Assembly (NCBI GenBank): GCA_903970625.1
Contig: CAJCJG010000361.1
Coordinates: forward strand, 1-34,776
Origin: Solirubrobacterales bacterium 70-9
GTDB lineage: Bacteria > Pseudomonadota > Alphaproteobacteria > Acetobacterales > Acetobacteraceae
Reading direction: 5' to 3'
DNA length: 34,776 nt
Shown here: positions 26,065 through 34,438 of the stretch, one piece after another
How the letters are laid out: every line of letters begins with the position of its first letter
How positions within the stretch are numbered: position 1 is the first letter of the stretch
Position numbers and translations under genes: made by a program
The notes under the pieces: model-generated
Told to the model about the DNA's origin: nothing
What the model saw: only the letters and a program-made list of their open reading frames with translations
Databases searched by the model: none

Positions 26065-26123
26065 GCGCCGGCCCCGGGGCGGTATTCCCCCGGCGCAGGA
26101 CTGAGGCGGCGCGGATGCCGCGC
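26065..26123 (-). terminator. Two GC-rich stem-loops after the EamA exporter gene
   Basis: GCGCGG-ATG-CCGCGC (26109-26123) forms a perfect 6-bp hairpin 13 nt after the exporter stop. Further on, GCGCCGG (26065-26071) pairs with CCGGCGC (26090-26096). Both lie between the exporter stop and the cupin start on the same strand, so they may end the upstream operon. No T-tract is present. Confidence 0.35.
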
Positions 26124-26136
26124 GCTCCTGCGGCCA

Positions 26137-27012
26137 CTACGTGCGGGCCAGCCACACGCCGCCGATGGCGATGCAGAACCCGGCAATCTGAGTCGCCGTC
26201 AGCGCGTCGCCGAACAGCACGAACGTCTCCACGGCCACCAGCGGCGGCACCAGCAGCAGCAGGGCGGAGACGCGCGCCGCTTCGCCGCGCCGCACCATCC
26301 AGACCAGCAGCGTCGTGCCGCCCCCCGACAGGATGATCGACGACCAGGCCAGCACCCATAGCGTCCGCGCGCCGCCGCCCCATTGCTCCTCACCCAGCAA
26401 CAACGCGAACAGCCCGCAGGTAACGGCGGCGCCAAAATTCTGCACTGCGCTGGCCGAGCGCAGATCGGACCCGGCCAGCGAGGTTTTCTGCACCAGCGTC
26501 CCCGCCGTCATGCTGACGATGCCGACCAGGGCCACCACCAGGACCAGCGGCGAGCCGACGCTGCCGTCGCCGCTGGCGAGCCTCGGCAAGATGACGAGGC
26601 AGACGCCTGCCAGCCCGATCAGCAATCCCGCCCAGGTGCGGCGCGCCACCGCCTCGCCCGGTACCGCGCGCGCCAGCAGCGCCACCATCAGCGGCTGCAA
26701 GGCGCCGATCAGCGCCATCACCGAAGCCGGCAGCCCATGGGCAACCGCCCAGTAGCCACCGCCCAGATAGACGCCCTGGATCATCCCGCCGGCCGCCAGA
26801 TGCCGGGGAATATCCCGCCGGCGCGGCCAGGCGACCCCGGCAAACATCACCAGCGGCACGAACAGCAATGCGGTTAGCCCGAAGCGGACCGCCAGGAACA
26901 GGGTCGGATCGACCTCCCCGCGCAGCAGGCGGGCAACGACGAAGCCGGTGGACCAGATGACCACGAAGGTCGGCGCGGCGGCCATGTGCTTGCGCAGGCG
27001 GACAGCCGTCAC
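26137..27012 (-). CDS. EamA/DMT-family transporter
   Basis: A 291-residue membrane protein with about ten hydrophobic helices in two related halves, as in the drug/metabolite transporter superfamily. The first half opens with WSTGFVVARLL and contains GALQPLMVALLARAVPGE; the second has LSGGGTTLLVWMV and LLLVPPLVAVETFVLFGDALTATQIAG, the usual EamA end pattern. It probably exports a metabolite or takes part in small-molecule efflux across the inner membrane. GTG 27012 overlaps the stop of the dehydrogenase gene, so this exporter is the last gene of a three-gene operon and may handle a product of its partners. Confidence 0.85.
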   Translation of the reverse strand: MTAVRLRKHMAAAPTFVVIWSTGFVVARLLRGEVDPTLFLAVRFGLTALLFVPLVMFAGVAWPRRRDIPRHLAAGGMIQGVYLGGGYWAVAHGLPASVMALIGALQPLMVALLARAVPGEAVARRTWAGLLIGLAGVCLVILPRLASGDGSVGSPLVLVVALVGIVSMTAGTLVQKTSLAGSDLRSASAVQNFGAAVTCGLFALLLGEEQWGGGARTLWVLAWSSIILSGGGTTLLVWMVRRGEAARVSALLLLVPPLVAVETFVLFGDALTATQIAGFCIAIGGVWLART

Positions 27013-27959
27013 GCCCCCATCATCGGCTTTATCCCCCGCAACGCCTGCTTCAGCTTCAGTAGCCGCCGGTCGCGCTCGCGAAACAGGTCCGCGGGCGTGG
27101 CGTCACCCCAGTCGAAAAAGCCCTTGCCGGCCATGACGCCGGTGCGGCCCTCGGCGATCAGATGTTCCAGCGTGCGGTTGTGCGTCGGCTCGGCAGGCGG
27201 CACGTAGCTGCCGTTGGTCAGCACGGTATGGACCAGCGGCAGCCCAGTGAAATCCGCCTTCGCCAGCACCGCCAGCACTGGCAGGCGCAGTGCGAGGCCG
27301 TGGATGACCGACAGATCGACCTCCTCGGGCGTGACCAGTCCCGCGTCCAGCAGCGAATAGACTTCCGCCGCGATGGCCGCCTGGATGCGGTTGGCGATGT
27401 AGCCGGGCACGAATTTGCCAAACACCAGCGGCGCCTTGCCCATCGCCGCCAGCATCGCGCGCACCGTCTCGATGGCCGCCGGGTCCGTGCCCGGGCCGCC
27501 GACAACATCCACCAGATCGACCAGATAGGGCGGCGTGTACCAATGGGCGATCAGGGTGCGGGCGCGCAGCGAGTCCGGGACGAGGGGAAAAATGTCGAGC
27601 TGGCTGGTGTTGCTGGCGAGGATCGCCTCCGGCGCCATCAGCGTTTCCAGCTGAGCGAACAGGGTGCGCTTGGCTTCCGCCGTCTCGATGATCGCCTCCA
27701 CCACCACATCGGCGCCGCCCACCGCCTCGGCCAGCGTGTCGCACAGCCGGATGGCCTGCCCAACGCTGATGTCGCGCATCTCCGGACCAACCTCGCCCGC
27801 CTCGCTCAGCGTCTCCAGCGCCGTGCTCATCAGCGCGGGCGCCCGGGCCAGGGTGGCCGAGTTGCTGTCGGTCAGGCGCACACGGTGGCCGCCCAGCATG
27901 TACACCAGCGCGATGGCGTGCCCCATCGTGCCCGCGCCGACAATTGCGATTTCGCTCAT
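27009..27959 (-). CDS. 3-hydroxyacyl-CoA dehydrogenase family protein
   Basis: A 316-residue protein. The NAD-binding motif is GAGTMGHAIA (8-17). SNTSQLDI carries Ser116 and Asn117; His139 in AHWYTPPYLVDLVDVV is the catalytic base. The partner Glu normally 12 residues later is Asp151 here. FVPGYIANRIQAAI opens the C-terminal dimer domain. Length and the HWxxPP pattern are closer to the short single-function group (which includes lambda-crystallin/gulonate dehydrogenase-like proteins) than to beta-oxidation multienzymes, so the substrate may not be an acyl-CoA. GGGAGG lies 7 nt before the ATG. It overlaps the exporter gene and is 26 nt from the upstream SDR. Confidence 0.85.
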   Translation of the reverse strand: MSEIAIVGAGTMGHAIALVYMLGGHRVRLTDSNSATLARAPALMSTALETLSEAGEVGPEMRDISVGQAIRLCDTLAEAVGGADVVVEAIIETAEAKRTLFAQLETLMAPEAILASNTSQLDIFPLVPDSLRARTLIAHWYTPPYLVDLVDVVGGPGTDPAAIETVRAMLAAMGKAPLVFGKFVPGYIANRIQAAIAAEVYSLLDAGLVTPEEVDLSVIHGLALRLPVLAVLAKADFTGLPLVHTVLTNGSYVPPAEPTHNRTLEHLIAEGRTGVMAGKGFFDWGDATPADLFRERDRRLLKLKQALRGIKPMMGA

Positions 27960-27985
27960 GTTTGTCCTCCCGCTTGTTGCGCCCG

Positions 27986-28762
27986 TTACACCACGACCGC
28001 GAACGTGCCGCCATCCATCGAGATGTTCACTCCCGTCACGTAGCCGGCGCGGGAGCTTGCCAGAAACACGACGACATCGGCGACCTCCCCTGACCCGGCC
28101 ATCCGCCCCAGCGGGATCTTCGCGACCGCACGGGCGCGGGCCTCTTCGACGGTGATGCCGGCCAGCTTGGCGTCCGCGAGCATGCCCTCGGCGACGCGAT
28201 CGGTCTCGGTCAGGCCGGGATTGACGCCGACGACGCGGACGCCGCGCGGCGCGTAGGCGGTGGCGAGGCCGGCCGTCGCCAGCATCAGCGCGGCGTTGGC
28301 CGCACCCCCGGCCAGATGCGTGGTGGCCGCCACCTTGCCGCCGTTGCCGATGACGTTGACGATCACGCCGGACCCGCGCGCGGCCATCAGCTTCACTGTC
28401 GGGTCGATGACATGGATGTAGGTGAAATATTTGGCCTCCATGGCCGCGTGCCATGCGGCCGGCGCCAGATCGTCCGGCGGCGTGCGACGTGCGGCACCGG
28501 CCGAATTGACCAGAATGTCGATGGGGCCGAGATCGTTCTCCACCTGTGCCACCAACGTCGCCGCCTGCGCCGCGTCCGTCAGGTCGGCTTCGATGCCCAG
28601 CACCTCGCCCAAGGTGGCGCGGGCGGCGTCAATGTTGGCGGCGGAGCGGGAGGCGATGGCGACGCGGGCGCCTTCCGCCAGAAACCCTTGCGCGCAGGCG
28701 AGCCCGATGCCCTTGGAGCCGCCCGTCACCAGCACGATTTTGCCTGTCAAGCCCAAATCCAC
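27986..28762 (-). CDS. Non-canonical short-chain dehydrogenase/reductase
   Basis: A 258-residue SDR with cofactor motif TGGSKGIG (13-20), an Asp in EADLTD, NSAGA and VGVNPGLTETDR. The active-site region departs from the rule: where YxxxK is expected the sequence reads HLAGGAANAALM, with Asn156 in the Lys place and no Tyr; the usual Asn after strand 4 is Lys111. I recall a subfamily with a similar 'GNAAL' pattern, so this may be inherited rather than a defect. GTG 28762 is favoured over two upstream ATGs because GGGAG lies 7 nt before it and the fold begins there. First gene of the operon with the dehydrogenase and exporter; divergent from the aldo/keto reductase. Confidence 0.82.
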   Translation of the reverse strand: MDLGLTGKIVLVTGGSKGIGLACAQGFLAEGARVAIASRSAANIDAARATLGEVLGIEADLTDAAQAATLVAQVENDLGPIDILVNSAGAARRTPPDDLAPAAWHAAMEAKYFTYIHVIDPTVKLMAARGSGVIVNVIGNGGKVAATTHLAGGAANAALMLATAGLATAYAPRGVRVVGVNPGLTETDRVAEGMLADAKLAGITVEEARARAVAKIPLGRMAGSGEVADVVVFLASSRAGYVTGVNISMDGGTFAVVV

Positions 28763-28769
28763 GGCGACT

Positions 28770-28774
28770 CTCCC
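28770..28774 (-). promoter_or_regulatory. Ribosome-binding site deciding a GTG start
   Basis: GGGAG on the minus strand sits 7 nt before GTG 28762-28760. Upstream in-frame ATGs (28843, 28813) would add residues with no SDR features, so this site favours the GTG. Confidence 0.5.
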
Positions 28775-28847
28775 AAATTTCGCGGTTGTCGGCGGCGCAG
28801 CGCGTCCACACATGCGCGGCTGACCCTCGCGAAAGGCTTTCACAAAA

Positions 28848-29894
28848 ATGCGCTACAACCAACTCGGCCGCACCGGCCTGTTCGTCTCCGAACTGTGTCT
28901 CGGCACGATGACGTTCGGCGGCTCCGGCGGCGGTATCTGGAGCCATGTCGGCAAGCTGCAACAGGCGCAAGTGGACGAGATCGTCGGCGCGTCGCTGGCC
29001 GCCGGCATCAATTTCATCGACACGGCGGACGTGTATTCGTTCGGCGAGTCGGAACAGCTGCTCGGTCAGTCGCTGCGCAATCTGGGCGTGAAGCGGGCAA
29101 ATGTCGTGCTGGCCACAAAAGTGTTCGGCGCCATGAGCGACAGCCCCAACGATCGCGGCACCTCGCGCGGGCATATCATGGACAGCGTCAAGGCCAGCCT
29201 CGACCGGCTGCAAACCGACCATATCGACCTGTATCAAATCCACGGCACCGATACCGTCACCCCCATCGAGGAAACGCTGCGCGCCCTCGACGACCTGACC
29301 AAACAGGGTCTGGTCCGCTATGTCGGCGTCTCCAACTGGCAGGCGTGGCGCATCGCCAAGGCACTTGGCATATCCGAGCGGCTGGGACTGGCGCGATTCG
29401 AATCGCTGCAAGCCTACTACACCATCGCCGGCCGCGACCTGGAGCGGGAGATCGTGCCGCTGCTGACCGAGGAAAAAGTCGGCCTGATGGTCTGGAGCCC
29501 GCTCGCCGGCGGATTGCTGTCGGGAAAGTTCGGGCCGGGCAGCAATGGGCCGGAGGGGGCGCGCCGCGTCAGCTTCGATTTTCCGCCCGTGAACAAAGAC
29601 CGTGCGTGGGCCTGCGTCGATGCGATGCGCGAGATTGCGGATGCGCGCGAAGTGTCGGTGGCGCGCGTGGCGCTTGCGTGGCTGCTCGCAAAACCCGTCG
29701 TCAGCAGCATCATCATCGGGGCCAAAACCGCCGAGCAGTTGCACGATAACATCGCAGCGACAACGCTGGTGCTGACGGCCGACGAGATCGCAGCGTTGGA
29801 CAAGGTCAGCGCGCTGCCGCCGGAATATCCCGGCTGGATGCTGGCGCGACAGGGCGAGGGTCGCCGTCCTGCGCCGTTCGCGCCGAAGGCATGA
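28848..29894 (+). CDS. Aldo/keto reductase
   Basis: A 348-residue TIM-barrel oxidoreductase. The catalytic tetrad is visible: Asp58 and Tyr63 in FIDTADVYSFGESE, Lys91 in LATKVFG, His132 in YQIHGTD. VRYVGVSNW and the C-terminal SSIIIGAKTAEQL (cofactor phosphate site) are also typical. It most resembles the AKR groups related to potassium-channel beta subunits and YajO/Gfo-like reductases; the substrate, an aldehyde or sugar, is not predictable. GAAAGG lies upstream of the ATG. The stop overlaps the following SDR gene (ATGA), so the two enzymes are made together. Confidence 0.88.
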   Translation: MRYNQLGRTGLFVSELCLGTMTFGGSGGGIWSHVGKLQQAQVDEIVGASLAAGINFIDTADVYSFGESEQLLGQSLRNLGVKRANVVLATKVFGAMSDSPNDRGTSRGHIMDSVKASLDRLQTDHIDLYQIHGTDTVTPIEETLRALDDLTKQGLVRYVGVSNWQAWRIAKALGISERLGLARFESLQAYYTIAGRDLEREIVPLLTEEKVGLMVWSPLAGGLLSGKFGPGSNGPEGARRVSFDFPPVNKDRAWACVDAMREIADAREVSVARVALAWLLAKPVVSSIIIGAKTAEQLHDNIAATTLVLTADEIAALDKVSALPPEYPGWMLARQGEGRRPAPFAPKA

Positions 29895-30694
29895 GCGTGC
29901 TGGCCGATCCGTTCGCGTCGTTCCGGCTGGACGGTCGCACCGCGCTCGTGACGGGCGCGCGGCGGGAGATCGGGCGCGCGATCGCGCTGGCGCTCGGCGG
30001 TGCCGGCGCGCGCGTGGCCGTGCATCATGCCGGCGGTGAGGAGGAAGCGGCGGACGCGGCAAAAGTCGTGGCAGCACTTGCAACTTCGCCGTTGGAAGGC
30101 CCGGTTGCCTCCGCCGCGTTCGCCGCCGATTTTTCGGTGGCGGACGCCGGCACGGCGTTGGCGCGCGACGTGATGGCGGCGTTCGGACGCATCGATATCC
30201 TGGTGCTGAATGCCTCGGTGGAAATTCCGCAGCCTTTCGAGGAGATTTCCGCCGACGCCTTCGACAAACAGATCGCCGTCAATCTGCGCGCCACGCTCGA
30301 TCTGTTGCAGGCGCTGGTGCCGGCGATGGCGGCGCGCGGCTGGGGCCGCGTCGTCACCATCGGCAGCGTGCAGGAATCCTGGCCGGCGCCGACGATGCTG
30401 GTCTATGCCGGCAGCAAATCCATGCAGCACACCTGGGCCTTGGCGCTCGCCCGGCAGTACGGCGCGCGCGGCGTCACCGTGAACAATCTCGCACCCGGCG
30501 CCATCGAGACGGCGCGCAACAAGGCGCAATTGTCAGATCCGGCCTCCCGCGCGTGGCTGCTGGAACGGATTCCGGCACGCCGCTTCGGCACGCCGGACGA
30601 TCTGGCGGGCGCGGCGCTGCTCCTGTGTTCGGATGCCGGCGCCTACATCAACGGCGCGCATCTGCAAGCCGACGGCGGCCGGATGCTCGGCTAA
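29891..30694 (+). CDS. Short-chain dehydrogenase/reductase
   Basis: A 267-residue classical SDR. The cofactor loop is TGARREIG (21-28), less glycine-rich than usual but with the expected spacing. LNASVE replaces the common NNAG block. The triad is intact: Ser159 in TIGSVQ, Tyr172 and Lys176 in VYAGSK. GAIETARN and the C-terminal NGAHLQADGG fit the family. The substrate is unknown. It is translationally coupled to the aldo/keto reductase and may act on the same compound in a neighbouring step; that is inference. Confidence 0.87.
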   Translation: MSVLADPFASFRLDGRTALVTGARREIGRAIALALGGAGARVAVHHAGGEEEAADAAKVVAALATSPLEGPVASAAFAADFSVADAGTALARDVMAAFGRIDILVLNASVEIPQPFEEISADAFDKQIAVNLRATLDLLQALVPAMAARGWGRVVTIGSVQESWPAPTMLVYAGSKSMQHTWALALARQYGARGVTVNNLAPGAIETARNKAQLSDPASRAWLLERIPARRFGTPDDLAGAALLLCSDAGAYINGAHLQADGGRMLG

Positions 30695-30698
30695 CCAC

Positions 30699-30717
30699 CG
30701 GCGCCCGGCGGGCGCCG
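30699..30717. terminator. Hairpin between convergent SDR genes
   Basis: CGGCGCCC-GGC-GGGCGCCG is a perfect 8-bp stem with a three-base loop, 4 nt after the plus-strand SDR stop and 25 nt from the end of the minus-strand SDR. A symmetric hairpin here can serve both transcripts. No T-tract. Confidence 0.5.
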
Positions 30718-30742
30718 ACCTCCGACCCGGCGCGGCCGGCGG

Positions 30743-31498
30743 TCAGGCGCGAATCGAATAGCCGCCGTCGGCCGGGATCGCGGTGCCCGTGATCCAGTCC
30801 GACGCAGGGGCGGCGAGGAACACCGCCAGCCCGGCAAGGTCCCGCGGCTGCCCCCAGCGGCCGGCAGGCGTACGCGCAACGACCGACTCGGCGAGGCCTG
30901 GCACTGCGGCCTTGGCCGTCACCGTCATGTCTGTCTCGATCCAGCCAGGCAGAATCGAATTGACTTGGATATTATCGCTGGCCCAAGCAGTCGCCAGCCC
31001 GCGTCCCATCTGCATGATCCCGCCCTTGCTGGCGGTGTAGGGTACGTTGTGGGGGGCGGCCAGCAACGAATTGAGCGAACCGATGTTTATAATCTTGCCG
31101 CCTCCGGCCCGGACAAGTTCAGGATAGATCGCCTGCGACATGAGGAAGGCCGAGGTCAGGTTGGTATCGATAATCGTGTGCCATTCCGTTTCCGTGAAGT
31201 GCTGCGGCGGCTTGCGAAGGGACGTGCCGGCATTGTTGACCAAGATGTCCACCCGGCCGAACCGCGCGACCGTCGCCGCGACCAGCGCGTCGCACGCGGC
31301 CTTGCGCGTGACGTCCGCCACTTCGAACGCCGCACGGTCGCCCAAACCGTTGGCGGCGCGCAGGCCCTTGTCGCGATTGCGCCCGGCCAGCATCGCGCTG
31401 GCGCCGGCGGCCACCAGCCCTTCGGCGATGGCAAGGCCGATGCCGCCATTGCCGCCGGTCACGATCGCGACCTTGCCCGTTAGGTCGAACATCCGCAT
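30743..31498 (-). CDS. Short-chain dehydrogenase/reductase
   Basis: A 251-residue classical SDR, canonical throughout: TGGNGGIG (14-21), VNNAGTS, Ser141 in NIGSLNS, Tyr154 and Lys158 in YTASKGG, and PGWIETDMT. It resembles gluconate 5-dehydrogenase or 3-oxoacyl-reductase type enzymes, and the exact substrate cannot be stated. ATG 31498 has a G-rich ribosome site (GGGGGG) upstream; ATG 31492 is possible. Only 27 nt separate its start from that of the divergent hybrid kinase. Confidence 0.88.
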   Translation of the reverse strand: MRMFDLTGKVAIVTGGNGGIGLAIAEGLVAAGASAMLAGRNRDKGLRAANGLGDRAAFEVADVTRKAACDALVAATVARFGRVDILVNNAGTSLRKPPQHFTETEWHTIIDTNLTSAFLMSQAIYPELVRAGGGKIINIGSLNSLLAAPHNVPYTASKGGIMQMGRGLATAWASDNIQVNSILPGWIETDMTVTAKAAVPGLAESVVARTPAGRWGQPRDLAGLAVFLAAPASDWITGTAIPADGGYSIRA

Positions 31499-31525
31499 CG
31501 CCGCCCCCCAGATTTTGGCTGGCCT

Positions 31526-34429
31526 ATGATCGCGCCGGCCCGGCTGCGCGGCAAGATTGCCCATCTGGCGCTTGTCGCCGTCGCACTGCTGCTGGCGTGG
31601 GCCAGCATCGTCGCCCATCTGCGCGATGCGTCCGCGCAGGCGCGCGAGCAAGCCCTCGACAACAGCCGAAACATCGCCCGCGCGTTCGAGGAGAACATCG
31701 CCCGCACGTTCGACTCGATCGACCAGACGCTGCTGTTCGTGCGCGAACTCTATGCACGCGATCCGGCTCATTTCGATTTGAACACCTGGGCACGAGACGG
31801 ACAGTTCCTGCATGGCGTGACCTCCCAGATTTCCGTCGTCGATCGCGACGGCATCCTGATCGCAAGCAATCTCGGGCCGATCAGGGGCCGGATCGACCTG
31901 TCGGATCGGGCGCATATCCGTGCGCAGAAGGAGTCCACCGGCGACCGGCTGTATATCAGCGCCCCAGTGATCGGCCGGCTGTCGGACAAGCTGTCGCTGA
32001 ACGTGACGCGCAAGATGGTGGACCGCGACGGTGCGTATGCCGGCGCGGTGGTCGTCTCGGTGGACCCCTATTATCTCTCGCGAATGCAGGAGACGCTGGA
32101 TCTCGGGAACGGCATCCTGCTGCTGGTCGGCGACGACGGCGTGACCCGCGCACGGGCGCCGCCCATCCCAGGCGCGCTGGGCCGGGTGCTGGACGATGCG
32201 GCCAGGACCCACCTACGCATGGGTGCCAGCGGCACGTTCGAGAGCCGCAGCCCGCTCGATGGCGTCCTCCGCATTCTCAGCTTCCGGCATGTGCCGGGCT
32301 ATCCGCTGGCGGTCGCGGTCGGGCTCGATCTCGACGAAGTTTATGCCGGCTACCGGCGCGAGCGAACGGAGTATCTGGTCGTCGGCGGCATCGTCTCGGC
32401 GCTGACGATCGGCGTCGGCGTGCTGCTGATCCGCCAGCGCGACCGGTTGGTGCGCAGCCAGTTGGCGCTGACCGCGACGCTGGAGAATATCAGCCAGGGC
32501 ATCCTGATGGCGGACCCGAGCGGGCAGATCGTCGTCATCAATCGCCGCGCCACCGAACTGCTCGGCCTGCCGCCCAGTCTGGCGCCAAATCTGGCGGATG
32601 GCCCGATCACCTTCGCCGAGATCTTGCAGTGGCAGTTGCGCAGCGGCGAGTTCGGCCCCGTCGAGTCGATGGACCCGGCGTTGCGGCGGCTGGTCGAAGG
32701 CGGCGGCCTGGTGCCGTCGCGGCTGGTCTATGAGCGCGTGCGGCCGAACGGCACGGTGCTGGAAATCCGCAGCGAGAGCCTGCCCGGCGGCGCCACGGTG
32801 CGGACCTACACCGACATCACGGAGCGGCGCGCCAACGAACAGGCGCTGGCCGCCGCGCGCGACACGGCGGAGGCAGCGGTGCGGGCGCGCAGCGAGTTCC
32901 TCGCCGTGATGAGCCACGAAATCCGCACCCCGATGAACGGCATCCTCGGCGTCGCCGGGCTGCTGATGGATTTGGACCTGGGCGAGATGGAACGCGGCTA
33001 CGTCCGCATCATGGTGGAGAGCGGCAACCACCTGCTTCAACTGATCAATGACATTCTGGATTTCTCGCGCCTCGACGCCGGGCGGCTCGATCTGGAGGAC
33101 GGCGCGTTCGACCTGCCGGAAATGGTTCGCGCGACCGTCGATCTGCTGGCCTCCCAGGCGCAGGCCAAGGGATTGGAGCTACGGTTGGAGATCGCGCCCG
33201 ACGTTCCGCACCGGGTCGGCGGCGACGCGCGGCGGCTGCGGCAAGTGCTGCTGAACCTGCTCGGCAACGCCGTGAAATTCACCGAGGCGGGCAGCGTGCG
33301 GGTCGAAGTCAACCGGCTGCGCGGCTCGGCCGGTAACGTGCGCATCGGGTTCGCGGTGGCCGACACCGGCATCGGCATCCCGCCCGAGGCGCTCGGGAAA
33401 TTATTCACGGAATTCACGCAGGTCGATAGCTCGATCTCGCGCCGGTTCGGTGGCAGCGGGCTGGGCCTGGCGATCAGCCGGCGGCTGGTGGCGTTGATGG
33501 GCGGCGCGATCTCGGCGGAGAGCATGCCGGGCAAGGGCAGCATATTCCGCTTCGACGTGCGGCTGCGGGAGCGGGGCGCGGCACATGGGATCGCCGGCGT
33601 GGCCGGCCGTCCCCCGCCGCCGGAGACCGTAATCGCCGCCGAGGCGCCGGCCCCCGTCGTCGAGGAGCCGCCGCCCCACGTCGGCCCGCTGCTGGTGCTG
33701 GTGGCGGAAGACAACGCGACCAACAGGCTGGTCGCCACCCGCATGCTGGAAAGGCTCGGCCACTGTGTGGACTCGGTCGCGAACGGGCGCGAGGCGGTGG
33801 AGGCGGTTGCATCCCGGCACTACGACCTCGTGGTCATGGACATGATGATGCCGGAAATGGACGGGCTGACCGCCACTGGCGAAATCCGCGCCCTGCCGGG
33901 CGGGGCCGCGCGCACGCCGATCCTCGGCCTGACCGCCAACGCGCAGCCTGCCGACGAGGAAGCGTGCATCGCCGCCGGCATGGACCACGTCGCCACCAAG
34001 CCGATCAGCGGAGCGCGCCTTGCCCACGCCATCGCGGAGGTGGTGGCGCGCGCCACACCGCCGGCCGGCTGGGGCGAAGACCGCGCGACGCCGCCCGACG
34101 ACTCGATCGGCGACCGCATGGCACTCGCGTCGCTGGCCCACGACATCGGCGACGGCGCGGCGGCCGATCTGGTGCGCACATTCGTCGAGACGGCGCCGCG
34201 CCACATGGACACGTTGCGCAGGCTCGGCGAGCACGGCCAAATTGCGGAATTGACGCGACAGGCCAACACGCTGGCGGCAGCCGCGCGCGCTCTGGGCCTC
34301 ATGGGTCTGGCGCGCGCCTGCCGGCATTTGGAGGACGACGCGAGCGCGGCCAGGTCGCTGGAGACGGTGGCCGCCGTGCTGGAGCGGGGGTTGGCCGAGT
34401 TGCGGCTATGGTTGCCGGAGAGCAGGTAA
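31526..34429 (+). CDS. Hybrid sensor histidine kinase with receiver and degenerate HPt
   Basis: A 967-residue membrane kinase. Order: first membrane helix (about 11-30), a periplasmic Cache-like sensor (about 40-280, with [14 protein letters not shown] and RAHIRAQ), second helix (about 284-302), PAS (about 315-430), HisKA with [10 protein letters not shown] (His464), HATPase with NLLGNAVKF (N-box), ADTGIGI (G1) and GGSGLGLAI (G2), a Pro-rich linker, a receiver with AEDN (Glu728, Asp729), Asp772 and Lys825, and an HPt-like tail (about 865-965). In that tail the normal AHxLKG reads ANTLAA: Asn913 replaces the phospho-accepting His. Kinase and receiver look intact. The ribosome site is weak. No separate response regulator is adjacent. 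Confidence 0.9.
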   Translation: MIAPARLRGKIAHLALVAVALLLAWASIVAHLRDASAQAREQALDNSRNIARAFEENIARTFDSIDQTLLFVRELYARDPAHFDLNTWARDGQFLHGVTSQISVVDRDGILIASNLGPIRGRIDLSDRAHIRAQKESTGDRLYISAPVIGRLSDKLSLNVTRKMVDRDGAYAGAVVVSVDPYYLSRMQETLDLGNGILLLVGDDGVTRARAPPIPGALGRVLDDAARTHLRMGASGTFESRSPLDGVLRILSFRHVPGYPLAVAVGLDLDEVYAGYRRERTEYLVVGGIVSALTIGVGVLLIRQRDRLVRSQLALTATLENISQGILMADPSGQIVVINRRATELLGLPPSLAPNLADGPITFAEILQWQLRSGEFGPVESMDPALRRLVEGGGLVPSRLVYERVRPNGTVLEIRSESLPGGATVRTYTDITERRANEQALAAARDTAEAAVRARSEFLAVMSHEIRTPMNGILGVAGLLMDLDLGEMERGYVRIMVESGNHLLQLINDILDFSRLDAGRLDLEDGAFDLPEMVRATVDLLASQAQAKGLELRLEIAPDVPHRVGGDARRLRQVLLNLLGNAVKFTEAGSVRVEVNRLRGSAGNVRIGFAVADTGIGIPPEALGKLFTEFTQVDSSISRRFGGSGLGLAISRRLVALMGGAISAESMPGKGSIFRFDVRLRERGAAHGIAGVAGRPPPPETVIAAEAPAPVVEEPPPHVGPLLVLVAEDNATNRLVATRMLERLGHCVDSVANGREAVEAVASRHYDLVVMDMMMPEMDGLTATGEIRALPGGAARTPILGLTANAQPADEEACIAAGMDHVATKPISGARLAHAIAEVVARATPPAGWGEDRATPPDDSIGDRMALASLAHDIGDGAAADLVRTFVETAPRHMDTLRRLGEHGQIAELTRQANTLAAAARALGLMGLARACRHLEDDASAARSLETVAAVLERGLAELRLWLPESR

Positions 34430-34438
34430 CTGCCTCGC

